DNA of 64,000 nt from Atrina japonica (lineage: Eukaryota > Mollusca > Bivalvia > Pterioida > Pinnidae): the NCBI GenBank assembly GCA_030159075.1, contig BROG01000463.1, forward strand, positions 361,501 through 425,500, written 5' to 3'. A program made the position numbers and the translations under genes. A model generated the notes under the pieces. That model did not search any database and was not told the DNA's origin. It worked only from the letters and a program-made list of their open reading frames with translations. Of this stretch, positions 14,318-26,484 are shown one piece after another. Within the stretch, counting starts at the first letter, position 1, and each line of letters starts with the position of its first letter.

Positions 14318-16332
14318 TATAGAGAAATGCATATTTGACACATGTAGGCTGGATGAAGCCTTAAAAATAAGTCAATTTCTCTCGTTTTTATCACCTAAGT
14401 TGCAATTTATTCACTTTTTACTCATACTTTTAAACAGATTTGAGATCTCTATGAAATGGGGTACCTGTTGGGGGTCCACAAGGTGCAAATTTAATAGGTG
14501 TGTTGCCTCTACACACATTATTATGCATTTTGTTGCATATTGAGATCTCTTAATTTTATCTGTATGTTTTATATTACACCTAGAACTAATATTTTATCAT
14601 TTATTGGTCAAAATTCCATCTGTACTTGGAAAATTCAAGTATACCCCCACCCTCTCCTACAAACATGCACATGTTCTTTTATAAAAAATCATATAGTTAT
14701 GGTTATGCATAGTGACTAATTTTAGCAAAATATTTTGGAAATGATGTTTCTATTGTAAAATTTTAACCCATTTTGAATTAAAATCAGACCTTTTTGAGGT
14801 AAAGACTGGTTGATTTTTTCTTCTTTGAGGGCAAAATCTACATATTGGACCATGTCATTTTACTCGTGCAGTGTATTTTGTACCTTTAGCTGTACATATG
14901 TACTGTATCTGAAGGGTAAGAACCATCTCATTTTTAAGAAAATTGTATTAAACTGCATTTCAGCATTTAAGTCTCATCAGTAAAATATTTCATCATGCCA
15001 TATACACTGAAAACAGTATAAAAATTAATTTAAATCCCCCCCCCCCTGATCTGTACACAAGAATTTCCACATTGTGGTTAGGTCATATTGTGTTAAATTT
15101 GGGTAATATATAATTTGTAAGTAAAAAAATTCTGTAGAAATAGGGCGCTTTAACATTTTTTTCATAATCTATCAACATTTTAACCTGTAGAAGGAATATT
15201 TCAATTTCTTAAATCCAGGAAATATTGTCCAATAAGAGATTTTTATCTAATTATCATACTCAAGTACCTGTAAAGGTAATTATAAAATATCAATTATATT
15301 TTTTTTCTGTATTAACTCATCTAATATTCATTCAAGTTGCATGTTTTCATAAGTTTTCTAAATATTCAGTCATGCATTTTTTGTTTGAATCACTTTTTTT
15401 CAACCCCCCCCCCCCTTCCAGCAAATGTCACTTAACACTCTCTTGGGGTCATACCAGACAAAAATTAACACCTGATATTGACTTTTACTGGTTTCTAAAC
15501 TTAGTATAATTAAAATTTGACTTAGTTTTTTATCTGAAACAGAACTATAAATATGTCATATCCTTTTAAAAGCAATTTGACTAGCATTTTGCACCATTTA
15601 AGTGTCAGTCATTTTAAAGTCAGACTCAGTTATCTGCCCTCTGTATTTAATTAGTTACATCATGAGACTGTAATTAAGGGATGAAACAAAACATGGACAT
15701 GTCTGAAAATGATTACATTACATATTTTATATAAATGAACACAATAAGTCTATTGAAATGTGTTGTATGTAAGGGTATCCCCTCCCAGAAGTTTTTACAC
15801 TTTTATTAAGGTGGTGCACTTCATTCCTTGTCAATAAAAGCAATTTGATGATATAAAAAATGACATGGTTTACTTTTAAGTGAGCTTCAGAAATTCTTCT
15901 TTACTTCTGGCAACTAATTGGTTCCATGCTCATTAAGAAATGATCCAAATTTTAAGTTTTTGTGAAGAAAATGGTATATTTTTTTGTCACTTTTTCCATT
16001 ATTAAGGGGTACCGTCTACCCTTATTTGATATCATGGTCAATATTGGTAAATAATGGTATGAAATCATTCAAAATAATGAAGTGTATGTGTTACAGACAA
16101 TTCTGAATGAAAATCATGAAAGAAAAAACAGACAACTTCTTCATATAATGTATTTATTTGTTAATATCAATGAATGGGATTGAGAGGTAGGGTGTGACAC
16201 ATTATAGACTGTGTTTCTCTTCAGGTTGGGTTTCCCATCCTCATTATTAAGGGGGGCTTGGTGTTCAGTTAATGAGATTTCCAAAAAATGCAAAATGACC
16301 ATTTTTTGGCAATGTTTTGGATAAATCTATAG
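14318..16332. other. Internal region of the direct-repeat element, no coding capacity seen
   Basis: About 2 kb, AT-rich, with two C-runs (15036-15047 and 15404-15415) and several stop-dense frames. Open frames 14498-14719 and 15225-15509 are short and unrecognised. It begins and ends with TATAG. Confidence 0.6.
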
Positions 16333-16792
16333 GAAAAACACCTGCTTTGTTTACAACATGGGCGCAGACATTTTGGACACCCAAAGTTGTGCGGAGGGTA
16401 AAATGAGCCCAGAGATCTGATTGGTCATTAAATGAAAAAATTAGTTTTGCCATTAATAAGTGAAATTAAGGTGATAAAAAAGATACATGAATATTGGTAG
16501 TACTTTGGAAATTATAGGGTTGACGGATGAAAATTGAAAGGGAGGGGTCATATGAGAATAGATATTTTCCTTTGGTGCGGAATACTACGAGTTGTAAAAC
16601 AAGTGAAAATTTGAAGTAGAAATGCAACGGCAACCTATACTTTTGATTGCATATTTTGTTATCCAAAAATATTGATCTTTCAGCACAGGGTACTTATTTG
16701 ACCCAGATTTAATAAACATGGGAGTGACAGTGACCTGAAGTTTTGTAAATTAGCATTGAGGCCTATGGGAAAATATTTGGTGGTGTCTGTCC
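16333..16792. repeat. Right terminal repeat (copy 2)
   Basis: 460 bp, near-identical to copy 1 and to the solo copy at 24278-24735. Confidence 0.9.
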
Positions 16793-16797
16793 AACTG

Positions 16798-17149
16798 TTC
16801 TACTTACGCATTCACTGCATGTAGGGCTAAATATAGGAGCTGTTGAACTGATTAGCATGTACACGTGTGCGGAGAAACAATCCTATATTGAGAGGTTGAC
16901 AGTTTCCCCTAACTTTTACCAGCATAAGGGTAATACTGATTAAATTCTATTAATTGGAATATTAGAAATTAAATTTAGTCCTAGTGGAACGTAATTTATG
17001 TAGAAAATGGTTTTCATGTGTTCTACTTTCATTTTGCTATCGTGAAAAAAACACACACGCGCATTAATTTAATCCTGACTGTACATGTCAATGTTTATTT
17101 CTGTATCAATAACACACATTAAAAAAGGTGGGATATACATTTCACCTAG
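16798..17149. other. No recognised feature
   Basis: AT-rich spacer between the direct-repeat element and a Penelope-like fragment. Confidence 0.5.
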
Positions 17150-17322
17150 AGAAACAGAGTAATCACAAACAAGACTATTATACCGACCGTAACATTTGCG
17201 GAACGTTGACATCAAACGCGGTTTTCGATATCCCTGTGTCAATAATTTGTCAGTAAGTAGTTTCCCTCTGTATATGAAATGTTCATTTGTTGCCCTGGCA
17301 TATTAAATCAACCTTACGGTCT
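17150..17322 (-). mobile_element. Penelope-like RT C-terminal fragment
   Basis: Minus-strand match to the segment coding for the RT C-terminal region at 26.76-26.95 kb, including GGAACGTTGACATCAAACGC and CCTGTGTCAATAATTTGTCA. Truncated at both ends. Confidence 0.75.
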
Positions 17323-20221
17323 ATTTTCAAAAACTAGCTGTGCAGATACAACGTTTTGCTTTGCACGGATTCAATGAATCTGTCATATTTTTTGTATCGA
17401 AAAGAAGCCTGTCACCACTGTTTTGATTTAATTTAGAAACGCTGTGGTTGTAAATATGTGTAAATTTACCTTGGTTGACCTATACACCAAGTACCCCAAG
17501 TAAAATTAGAAAAATCAAAATAATTGTTTGTGGTAATGCTTCTTTTAATTCTGCTACACAATATTCTCATCGGAAGCTTTAATTTGTCAAAAGGATGTCG
17601 GTTGAGCGGTTGATAGACCCGATTCTTGTTATCGGCATGTATTGTTTCCAATATTCTCAATTCCCCCTAATATTCGTTTTATACTTGTAGAAGAGTTATT
17701 ATATATGTGAATTATTTAATGGATAGGTTGAAATATTTAAAAAGTTCTTAACGCGGAAAAGGACGGATGTCCTTCTGGCCAAGAACGAGAGCGTAAATAT
17801 ATCAGCCTTTACAGCCAATAACCTTTTTATTATATATCTATATCAATGAAACTATGGTCATAATTTCAGATATTTTAACAATTCTCATATTATCACAATA
17901 GTATCAAATATTTGTGTAACGTGTCATCGTTATTGCATGTTTGAATACACAAAAATACTCCCGGAACCTCAAAACCGGTCCCGGGCATATATGGTGGGTT
18001 ATTTCACCTATTTATCTCATGTGAAGTAAATGGAAAACACAAGTAGGATATAAAATCAGCTTATTTCTCACAAGTCTGTACTAGATATGACTATATTTGT
18101 AAATGCAATACTGTCACGCCACCATGCATTAATTAATCTCGCAATGCATCCCCATGCATTAATTATTTTCGTAATGCACCCCCTGTTCGAAACTACTCTA
18201 TTTATATTTCAATCAATGAAAAGAAAAAAACCAGATATTACTACATGCCCCATGCATTACATATTCCTGTAATGCACCCCATGCATTAATAATTCTCACT
18301 TCTGTTCGGAACTTCTCTAAAATATAAAAGAATTCCGAGTACCATCCGTTTCCGGTATATAACACTGTGAAATGATTCTTAAGCCTTCATCGGCCAGAAT
18401 ATTGGAATTAGAAAGTATGTTCTTATTGTTGTATCTAATTATGTGTTATATTTTGTAACATAGATATATGATAAAAATATAATATGGCCATTTTGACATC
18501 ATACACCCTTTCAGCCCTCGGTCCCGAGATCAGGATATCGGGAACCTAAGGCGAAGAAGTAGTATGATTTCAAAATAGTTATATTATTATAATCAATATA
18601 TATTCTCGAGAAGGTAATTGTATGTAGAAAAGCATCATTGTTAACAGCATCTGTATTTATATTGATAAAGCATCAATTCCAAAGTCATGAGTAATACCAC
18701 TCTCCTATTTTCATCTAATATTCCTTCAATGATATAGAATGATCAAAATAGACATTCACGAGTCTCGAATGCTTTAGTTACAATTTTATAGTTTTACGTA
18801 AGAATGGCTATGGTTCCAGTTCCCATTGTATTATTAAGTACCGGGGCTGATAATAATATAACAGGTTGGTTGTACGTTATTTTATTTCATTAATATATTA
18901 GTTATGCGATGCTTGTACACATTTTAGGAAAGCAATCTGTTTATCAAATATAACGAAGTGGGTAAAATAGAAATATCTCTTGGGGCTAATTGAGCTAAAA
19001 TAAAAGCTACAAATAGATATTTTCCTAACGTGGTTCTGGAGTCATATGAAAATAATGTATTGTAGCAGAAAAAAATAATCTATCTTAGTGCACCAAGGTT
19101 CAAACAGTCAGAACTTATGGGTACTTAACGTGTAATGAAATATTCATAAGTTATGCATACACCATATGATCATTTAAGAGATAAACAATGCAATAGCAAA
19201 CAATTCATTTACTTATGGTAAAGATGCTGTAAATTATCTAAAGAGTAATTTATTTCAAACGTGGTTTCAGTTTGATCGGAGTCACTACATTATTTCTATT
19301 GTGATCTCGTAAACATTTCAACGAAATCAGTGTAGGGTGACAAATGTGAAGCCAGGTGTTTATGATAAAAGGTGTCATTGGGGGGTCAAATGGTTCATCA
19401 TTTAGTGGATCAATAGTTCTCAAATTTTCGACATAAGATCGGGTAACGATAGGGTATAATTGTTATCAAAATTCAAATTAACGATCATCGTTGTTGTTGC
19501 TGCTGTTATTGCTGTTATTGTTGTTGTTGTTGTTATTGTTGTTGTTGTCATGTACTCCCATATTACAAGATGCTCAAATTCCTACTCTATTGAGGTGCTC
19601 ACTTTAATCTCATATATTCCACAAATGAGAATAATATTTACTAAAATTATAAATTGCTACTGGCAACGGAGCAGGTTTCGAAATAAAGGTGTCATGTTAC
19701 GGTCAAATATTTCATCATAATACAAGCATAAAATTCCATATTCTTAGTTGCACCTGTGTTTCATCAGTTACTAAAATCTAGATAAATAGCAATTAAAATC
19801 TGTTTTTCTCATTAAATCTCAATCAAACTGAAAGTACTTGCATTTATTTCAAGGTAGGTAGAAAGAGGATTTGATTAGCTTGATATGACCTACCGCATCA
19901 TACGTATGAGTTTAATAAACTCAGAATATCACTTACACGTATTGTAAATAATTGCTTAAATTGTCAAAATATTCATATATCTGATGCATTAAAGTGATTG
20001 TCCATTGTTGAATACACATAGCAAAATAAGTTTTATAGCGCGTCATATGTAAATTTATAATTTGGCCTTGTATGATACCACTTTCCCTTTAGAAAATCTA
20101 TTTTAAATCGGAGCTCAACTGATGAAGTCTAATTGATAGAAACGGTCGTCTTGAGTATTATAACTTTGGTGTTATGTCTATAATATGTACCTATAGTTTT
20201 ACATATCTAAGTGTAATTCGC
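17323..20221. other. No gene recognised; short simple repeats
   Basis: Contains an irregular array of ATGCATTAATT/GTAATGCACCCC motifs (18108-18295) and a TTG/GTT-rich microsatellite (19478-19548). A segment at 20040-20200 resembles 29060-29230, so another dispersed repeat family is present. No exon is supported. Confidence 0.5.
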
Positions 20222-20552
20222 AATACATATGTGTATTTTGTCATACTATGAAATTACTGTAACAATCTTCAGTATAAACATTTTTAAAGTTGATATCCTC
20301 AAGGGCACGATACATGTATGTGTATTTTGTCATACTGTGATAAATTATTGTAACACTCTTTTAAAGTTGATATCCTCAAGGGCACGATACATGTATGTGT
20401 ATTTTGTCATACTGTGATATATAATTGGAACAACCTTTAGTATAAACATGTTTAAAGTTGATATTCTCAAGGGCACGATACCTGTATTTTGTCATACTGT
20501 GATATATTATTGTAACACTCTTCAGTATAAACACTTGATATTATCAAGGGCT
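20222..20552. repeat. ~75-90-bp tandem repeat, 4 copies
   Basis: TATTTTGTCATACTGTGATA and GATATCCTCAAGGGCACGAT recur four times with length variation between copies. Confidence 0.9.
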
Positions 20553-20869
20553 TTGATTTGGACATACTATTTGTGTCTGTCGATCGCTCTTTCCATCTAC
20601 AACTGTTAAAATAAGATTCGTACAAATGAGATTCGTATATGCATGTGTATACAAATGACAATGGAAAGTAGTAAAAAGATATTTGAAGGAAAATTGAAAT
20701 TTCGCCATTTCGCATGTCCTTTGTTTTACATCTGCTGCAATTACTTTACAGGTTTCATTTACCTAACACTTCAAACTGCATTACCAAATGAAGTATATCA
20801 TTAAGAATTAATATTTATTGCAACCATGATTCTAATATTGATCTCTTTTTCCCCGATATTCCATGCTCT

Positions 20870-20871
<2 letters not shown>

Positions 20872-20951
<80 letters not shown>
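20872..20951. repeat. (TA)n microsatellite
   Basis: About 80 bp of TA dinucleotide. Confidence 0.97.
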
Positions 20952-20953
<2 letters not shown>

Positions 20954-21230
20954 ATTAAGAATTTCCATTGTTATGAGGGTAAATGAGTGCTTGTTTACAA
21001 TTATTTTTACTTGTTGAACTTAGTGCATCTGGACCTTTCTAGACGATCAGTTGCTTGTGTGTTTATTCAAGGACATTCTAACTCTGTCATCATGTTACTA
21101 TATTTAGCCATAGGGACTTTCCTGAATCTTGTAGAAAGACCATTTTCTTGATTGTTCCTATTTAGTGATCTCTAGAACTGTTTTAAAGTATATATATATA
21201 TATATACAGAGATGGCCAGGTCTTTGGGTC

Positions 21231-21312
21231 AGAACAAGTTTAGAACAAGTTTACAACAAGTGAAGAAGAAGTTTAGAACAATTAAAGAACAAGTTTAGAA
21301 CAAGTTTAGAAC
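21231..21312. repeat. Short AAGAACAAGTTTAG-type tandem repeat
   Basis: AGAACAAGTTTAGAACAAGT-like units repeat imperfectly about six times. A (TA)n run lies just upstream (21190-21206). Confidence 0.8.
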
Positions 21313-21892
21313 AGCTGAGACTATTTTTGAGACCAAGTTGTAGGAGAGCAGACCATACTTTTTATATTGGAATTTATGTGAGATTAGTGCACATCAATAT
21401 TACATATAAATTGGAATTTATTGTGTAGTCAAGTGGGTCCTTTTAATATTACATTCGGATTGGAATTCATTGTGTATTCGTGTGTATCTCTGAACTGGAA
21501 TTGAACTGTGAGTTGTGATTTTAATTACTGTAAACTGTCATTTAGATTAAGTTTTTATTTTTGTTATTGTTAATAAAATTTATAAATTTACTTTATTGTG
21601 TTTTTGATTTTTGCCGGCATATTTTAGGGTAATTCTGCCCTCATAACACCATTTATATCACATTTGAATTTTCCATATTGACAGACTTTAATACAAAAAA
21701 TTCAATCTACACAACATATTTTATTCAGTTATCCCCATTGAACTTCAAGTGACATTACAAGCACATCATTGCAAATTTCCAGATGAATGATATCAGATAC
21801 ATAATAAATAAAACGTTATTCAGTTTCCCGCACGTTAGTCATTCAAATCACCGCTAACCTTTATGTAATCCGTTATGACTATAAACATCTCA

Positions 21893-22400
21893 CTTACCAA
21901 AGTATAAATTACCCAGGATGTCCAAGATACATGTATAACTCTGGTGAAAATTGGACAAACACGGATCTCTGGAAATACAGAGGTGGTATCAGGTGCTCAA
22001 ATGAAATAAGTGAGTAATAAAACCTCGTAACAATTGGTACAGACAACCAATATATATCAAACGAGCAAGTCAACATTTCAGTTATTGAAACAGAGTAGTC
22101 GGTCAAATTTAAATGAAATAATAAATCAGGAACAAAACCTCGTAAGAATTGGAACAGACAACCGCTTTCAAACAAGTAATTTCATTTAGTGAAACAGAGT
22201 AGTCGGAAACAAGGATATTATACCGTCCGTACAATTGGCAATCGGAACGTTGGCATCAAAAGTGTTTTTCATTATACCTGTGTCAATAACATATCAGTAA
22301 GTAGTTTACCTTTGTAAATGAAACGGTTATGTGTTTAACACGCCATGACATATCGGATCATTTGTGAGATATAAACACCATATACAGATAATTGCGGGAT
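21893..22400 (-). mobile_element. Penelope-like copy, terminal repeat plus RT C-terminus (left arm of an inverted pair)
   Basis: On the minus strand the RT C-terminal region (22400-22200) is followed by about 200 bp of 3' sequence and the terminal repeat ending at about 21893 (TACTTTGGTAAGTGA). It is inverted relative to the next copy at 22400-22890, the two C-termini meeting head to head near 22400-22430. Frameshifted. Confidence 0.75.
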
Positions 22401-22890
22401 ACATTGCCATCGTAAATTTTCCACATTTAAGTAGTAATATCCCTCAGTCACCCGCATATGGAGTTTATATTTCACAAATGATCCGATATGCCAGGGCGTG
22501 TACAACATATGAAGATTTCATATACAGAGGTAAACTACTCACTGACAAATTATTGACACAGGGATATCGAAAACCGCGTTTAATGTCAACGTTCCGCAAA
22601 TTTTACGGTCGGTATAATAGTCTTGTTTGCGACTACTCTGTTTCACTAAGTGAAATGTTGAGTTGCCTTTTCGTTGGCGGATGTGAGACGTCTGTACCAA
22701 TTGTGATGAGGATACACTCCTCACGTGTTTCATTGGACTTGACTGTGGACTCACGGCGGGTGTGACCGGTCGTCAGGGGATGCTTACTCCTCCATGGCAC
22801 CTGATCCCACCTCTTGGTTTCCAGAGGTCCGTGTTTGTCCATTTTTACCGGATTTGTATCTTTGTCCTTGACATTCTATTGATTTATACT
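22400..22890 (+). mobile_element. Penelope-like copy, RT C-terminus plus terminal repeat (right arm)
   Basis: The plus-strand frame 22364-22765 contains the conserved C-terminal run with YGVYISQMIRYARACTTYED and LLTDKLLTQGYRKPRLMSTF, matching the copies at 26.8 and 46.2 kb. It is followed by the terminal repeat (CTCCTCCATGGCACCTGATC ... TTTATACTT). The catalytic RT core is absent, so this is a 5'-truncated copy. Confidence 0.85.
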
Positions 22891-23560
22891 TAATGTGGAG
22901 AACTGACAATGGGAAAGCCGACATCGCCTCCTTTAGTTCCTATATATGTCTATAGTAAGTAAAATGTCCAAGTAGCAAGCGTGTTGGTTTGATTCTGTTG
23001 TGTCGTTAATTTCTAAATCTTTCGGATATATCGCATTTACATATGTACGAAAACTGTCATTATAAATTGACAAAACGTCGTCGATATATCTAAATGTCAA
23101 ATGAAAGGCCAACGCTCGTTTTTGAATGAAGTCTGTGTCGTATGAATAAAGTAACATGTTAGCCAATAAATGGTTTCTCATGGGAATATCCACAGTTTTC
23201 TGACAGGCCATTGCCCATTACAACATTACAAATATATTGTCTTTTAGAAATTTGTGTCATATATGTGTATATATGTGTAGAATCAGAGTGATATCAAACA
23301 AAATAACGATAACCAATGACTGTAGATAATGAAATTTTTGCATTTTTAGTGGACAAAAACATGTCGATAATGTTATAAAGTCTCTCTTTTAATTTTCATG
23401 TGGAATGGCTGTGTAAACAGAAGAAAAGTCGTATGTAGTGATACAATGAATTTGAGAAAAACGTTTTCCTAAAATTTTCTAAAAGCTGTTTAGATTTTTT
23501 TCAGTATTCACATCTGATTTGAAGAGGCAGCATAACGCACGGAATATATGATTTTGACGT
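22891..23560 (-). mobile_element. Penelope-like RT core fragment, opposite orientation
   Basis: The minus-strand frame 23211-22933 has the RT catalytic block FRYIDDVLSIYND (YIDD box) preceded by a degraded IPM...LLYSYDTDFIQK. Upstream sequence (23211-23560) matches the N-terminal half of the best copy but is frameshifted. It abuts the end of the preceding plus-strand copy at about 22890 and lacks its own C-terminus. Confidence 0.8.
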
Positions 23561-23640
23561 ATGTTTTGGACTGATGTTAATGCTGTTTTCTGGTTTTTTA
23601 ATGGCATACCTGTCGTGACACCGGACTACGGCTTTTATCG

Positions 23641-23774
23641 ACAGCCACTACATTAGTAAATTCTAAAAAAAAAACTGACTCGGTACCAGTAATCGAACCG
23701 GGAACTTTCCGCTTGCCAGTCTAATATTCTATCACTATACCACTGCAAGCGGTATAGATTAGTATAGTGGCTGT
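23641..23774 (-). mobile_element. tRNA-like small element bounded by 10-bp inverted repeats
   Basis: Termini ACAGCCACTA (23641-23650) and TAGTGGCTGT (23765-23774) are perfect inverted repeats. Inside, on the minus strand, AGTGGTATAGTGATAGAA resembles an A-box and GGTTCGATTACTGG a B-box at tRNA-like spacing. CCGCTTGC.AGT and ACTGGCAAGCGG can pair internally. It could be a tRNA-derived SINE caught in a hairpin or a MITE containing a tRNA-like segment. The anticodon stem does not pair, so it is not a functional tRNA. Confidence 0.55.
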
Positions 23775-24277
23775 ATAAAATTATCAGAACGGGAATTATA
23801 CCAATACTCAAAGTTTATGAATAATAAAATATAAGCTTTTCCCTCTCATTAGTGATGGTCATCAACAATAAATGTGTCTGAAGATTACACAACAACGTTA
23901 TAATGTTAGGGTAATAGGAAGGTGTCCGATGAACTTTCAGGTGGGCGATCTCATCCATTTGATTTTCTTGTCTTGGAATGACATACTGGGCTAACATAGT
24001 ATAAACTGGCTGTAGATATAAGATGAAAATATAATGTAACACTACCCATCAGTATTTATATTCGTATGATATTACAAACTCACATCTGAAATCTGAGAAT
24101 ACGTCAAGACATGGCAATAATTTTTCATAATGATCTGATTTTTTACATGTAAAAATAAAGTTTTTGAATTATAATTTTAGTTCAAAAGTCAGGTTTTTGA
24201 CCAATGTTGTTCCCACGAATAAATATTACATTTCTGTTATTTTTACAATATTCCGACTGAAGTTGTTCTGTTAACTG
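23775..24277. other. No recognised feature
   Basis: AT-rich; no supported gene. Confidence 0.5.
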
Positions 24278-24735
24278 GAAAAACACCTGCTTTGTTTACA
24301 ACATGGGCGCAGACATTTTGGACACCCAAAGTTGTGCGGAGGGTAAAATGAGCCCAGAGATCTGATTGGTCATTAAATGAAAAAATTAGTTTTGCCATTA
24401 ATAAGTGAAATTAAGGTGATAAAAAAGATACATGAATATTGGTAGTACTTTGGAAATTATAGGGTTGACGGATGAAAATTGAAAGGGAGGGGTCATATGA
24501 CAATAGATATTTTCCTTTGGTGCGGAATACTACGAGTTGTAAACAAGTGAAAATTTGAAGTAGAAATGCAACGGCAACCTATACTTTTGATTGCATATTT
24601 TGTTATCAAAAATATTGATCTTTCAGCACAGGGTACTTATTTGACCCAGATTTAATCAACATGGGAGTGACAGTGACCTGAAGTTTTGTAAATTAGCATT
24701 GAGGCCTATGGGAAAATATTTGGTGGTGTCTGTCC
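24278..24735. mobile_element. Solo copy of the ~460-bp direct repeat (solo-LTR-like)
   Basis: 458 bp, near-identical to the repeats at 13856-14317 and 16333-16792, and flanked by AACTG on both sides (24273-24277 and 24736-24740). The flanks outside the 5-bp repeats differ from the other locus, so this is an independent insertion, not a segmental duplication. Confidence 0.85.
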
Positions 24736-24740
24736 AACTG

Positions 24741-25276
24741 ATAATTTCTACAAACGGACAAGAAAACAGAGATAAACAATTGTCGTATTAATAGAGGTAT
24801 TCTCTGAATTCCAGTGGAAAAATGAAAATCCCTTCGTTTCGCAAGATATCTATCTGTATAGTTAGTTCATTTTGAAAGGCATTCTTATTTTTCTATTCAT
24901 GAAACAAGTTCCACTCAGAGTTAGTTGGGCGCCGCCAGTTGGTGTGTCCTAATTTCGACGATTACGTCATATAATGTTTAGCACACAATGATAGCCCAAA
25001 GAAAACACATGATTTCCATTGTTTGCTGTTCATGCTTTGCAAACGATAGAGCTTCAAGTTCATAGTGAGTGGTTTAATCCATTTATCGTGTTTTTATTTT
25101 TTTAACGAATGAGGAATAACAGAATTTACGTTTCTAGAAAATATATAATTACTCACTTGCTTCCAGCGCATTCTCAAAAGTATTATGTCAGGAGGAAGCA
25201 AGTATTTAGTTTTACACTTGTGTGTGTTTATATACATGATACTGCAGGATTAAACGAAATATAAAGAAAAGAACAC
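24741..25276. other. No recognised feature
   Basis: No supported gene or repeat. Confidence 0.5.
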
Positions 25277-25284
25277 TATATATA

Positions 25285-25361
<77 letters not shown>
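25277..25361. repeat. (TA)n microsatellite
   Basis: About 85 bp of TA with one TT interruption. Confidence 0.97.
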
Positions 25362-25364
<3 letters not shown>

Positions 25365-25859
25365 TATACATGCGTGTGATCATAATCATACTGCAATCGA
25401 CAAAAAAACTGCCTCTGAATTGTTCGTTTATCATTCATTTTATTGTTATTGCACTTCCAAATATTGATGTTTATACAGTTTTTTCAGGATTGTTGCAATT
25501 ATGAACATTTGTGTAGTAAAAATTATAATACATGCATTTACAGTAACTCAAGTGTAACATCGTACTATTTATCTTTATACAGAATATTACCGATGAAGTC
25601 CCTTTTGTCATGTTTTAATATTCATCGTATATTAAGTATTCATTGTAAAATAGCGGTTTATGTATGGTAATTTGCTATTTAACGAAAACAGTCGATTTAA
25701 CCCATTATGGATATTCAAACGGTCATGAATATTTCACAACCGTGTACAGTAACACAACATCTCAATGTTAATATGCACGTCAACATCATGCTTTTATCAA
25801 CAATCTATTTCTGACCACAGGGTGCAGTGATGAAATAGCTTCTTGATAAAAAAAAATCA
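25362..25859. other. No recognised feature
   Basis: AT-rich; the open frame 25443-25670 is unrecognised. Confidence 0.5.
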
Positions 25860-26055
25860 CAGATACAAAAGTATTAATCTTCAAGATGCCCGGGATACAA
25901 TATACAAATCTGGTGAATATTGTACAAAAACGGACCTCTGGAAATCCAGAGGTAGGATCAGGTGCTATGGGTGAGAAAGCATCCCCTGTTGAAATTCAAA
26001 TGAAATATGTGAGGAATAAATCCTCGTAACAATTGGTTCAGATGACTTAACAACC
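25860..26055 (-). repeat. Penelope-like terminal repeat fragment
   Basis: Minus-strand version of the terminal repeat: GAAATCCAGAGGTAGGATCA, then GAGAAAGCATCCCCTGTTG. No RT sequence is attached. Confidence 0.7.
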
Positions 26056-26059
26056 GCTA

Positions 26060-26240
26060 CCGAACAGTTAACTTAACAACCGCTAACAAGCAAAGAACTC
26101 AGTAACTGCAACCGAACAGCTAACTCAACAACCTCTACGAACAGGTAACTCAGCAACTACTACCGAAAACAGATCTCAACATCCGCGTCACAATCGGTAC
26201 AGACGTCTCAACAACCGCTGCCGAACAAAGAACTCAAATT
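26060..26240. repeat. Irregular short tandem repeat
   Basis: AACTCAACAACCGCTACCGA-like units recur about five times at roughly 30-40 bp. They look like an expansion of the CTCAACAACCGCCAACGAA segment that lies next to the RT C-terminus at 26700. Confidence 0.7.
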
Positions 26241-26274
26241 CCATTTCGTGAATCTGTAGCAGCCAGTTCTTTTC

Positions 26275-26410
26275 CCCCTGCTGAAACTATCCTCGTGGGA
26301 AAAAAACTGGCTAGCCAATTCTTTCCCCGGGGAAAAACTGGCTAGCCAATTATTTTTCCCCTCAATTGAAAGTTATCCCGGGAGAAAATTGACTAGCCAG
26401 TCCCACCCTT
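26275..26410. repeat. Palindromic GGGGAAAGAATTGGCTAGCC-type repeat, left of the Penelope-like copy
   Basis: AACTGGCTAGCCAATTCTTT and CCCCGGGGAAAAACTGGCTA are overlapping self-complementary units. Related sequence lies on the other side of the RT copy at 28170-28455. Confidence 0.65.
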
Positions 26411-26484
26411 GAATGAAGGTAGTATAAAGGCAATGAAAACTTTAGATAATTGAGTTTTTTCATTCTTGTAAATCAAATTATAAA

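Larger units (their letters stand above)
13851..16797. mobile_element. Element with ~460-bp direct terminal repeats and 2-kb internal region (LTR-like, non-autonomous)
   Basis: Two near-identical direct repeats (13856-14317 and 16333-16792) bound a 2.0 kb internal segment, and the whole is flanked by the 5-bp repeat AACTG (13851-13855 and 16793-16797). This is the architecture of an LTR-type element with a 5-bp target duplication. The internal region has no long open frame, so it would be non-autonomous (TRIM/LARD-like). Against a classical LTR: the repeats start GAAAAACACC and end GTCTGTCC, not TG...CA. No convincing primer-binding site or polypurine tract is seen. The internal segment is itself bounded by TATAG on both sides (14318-14322 and 16328-16332). 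Confidence 0.65.
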
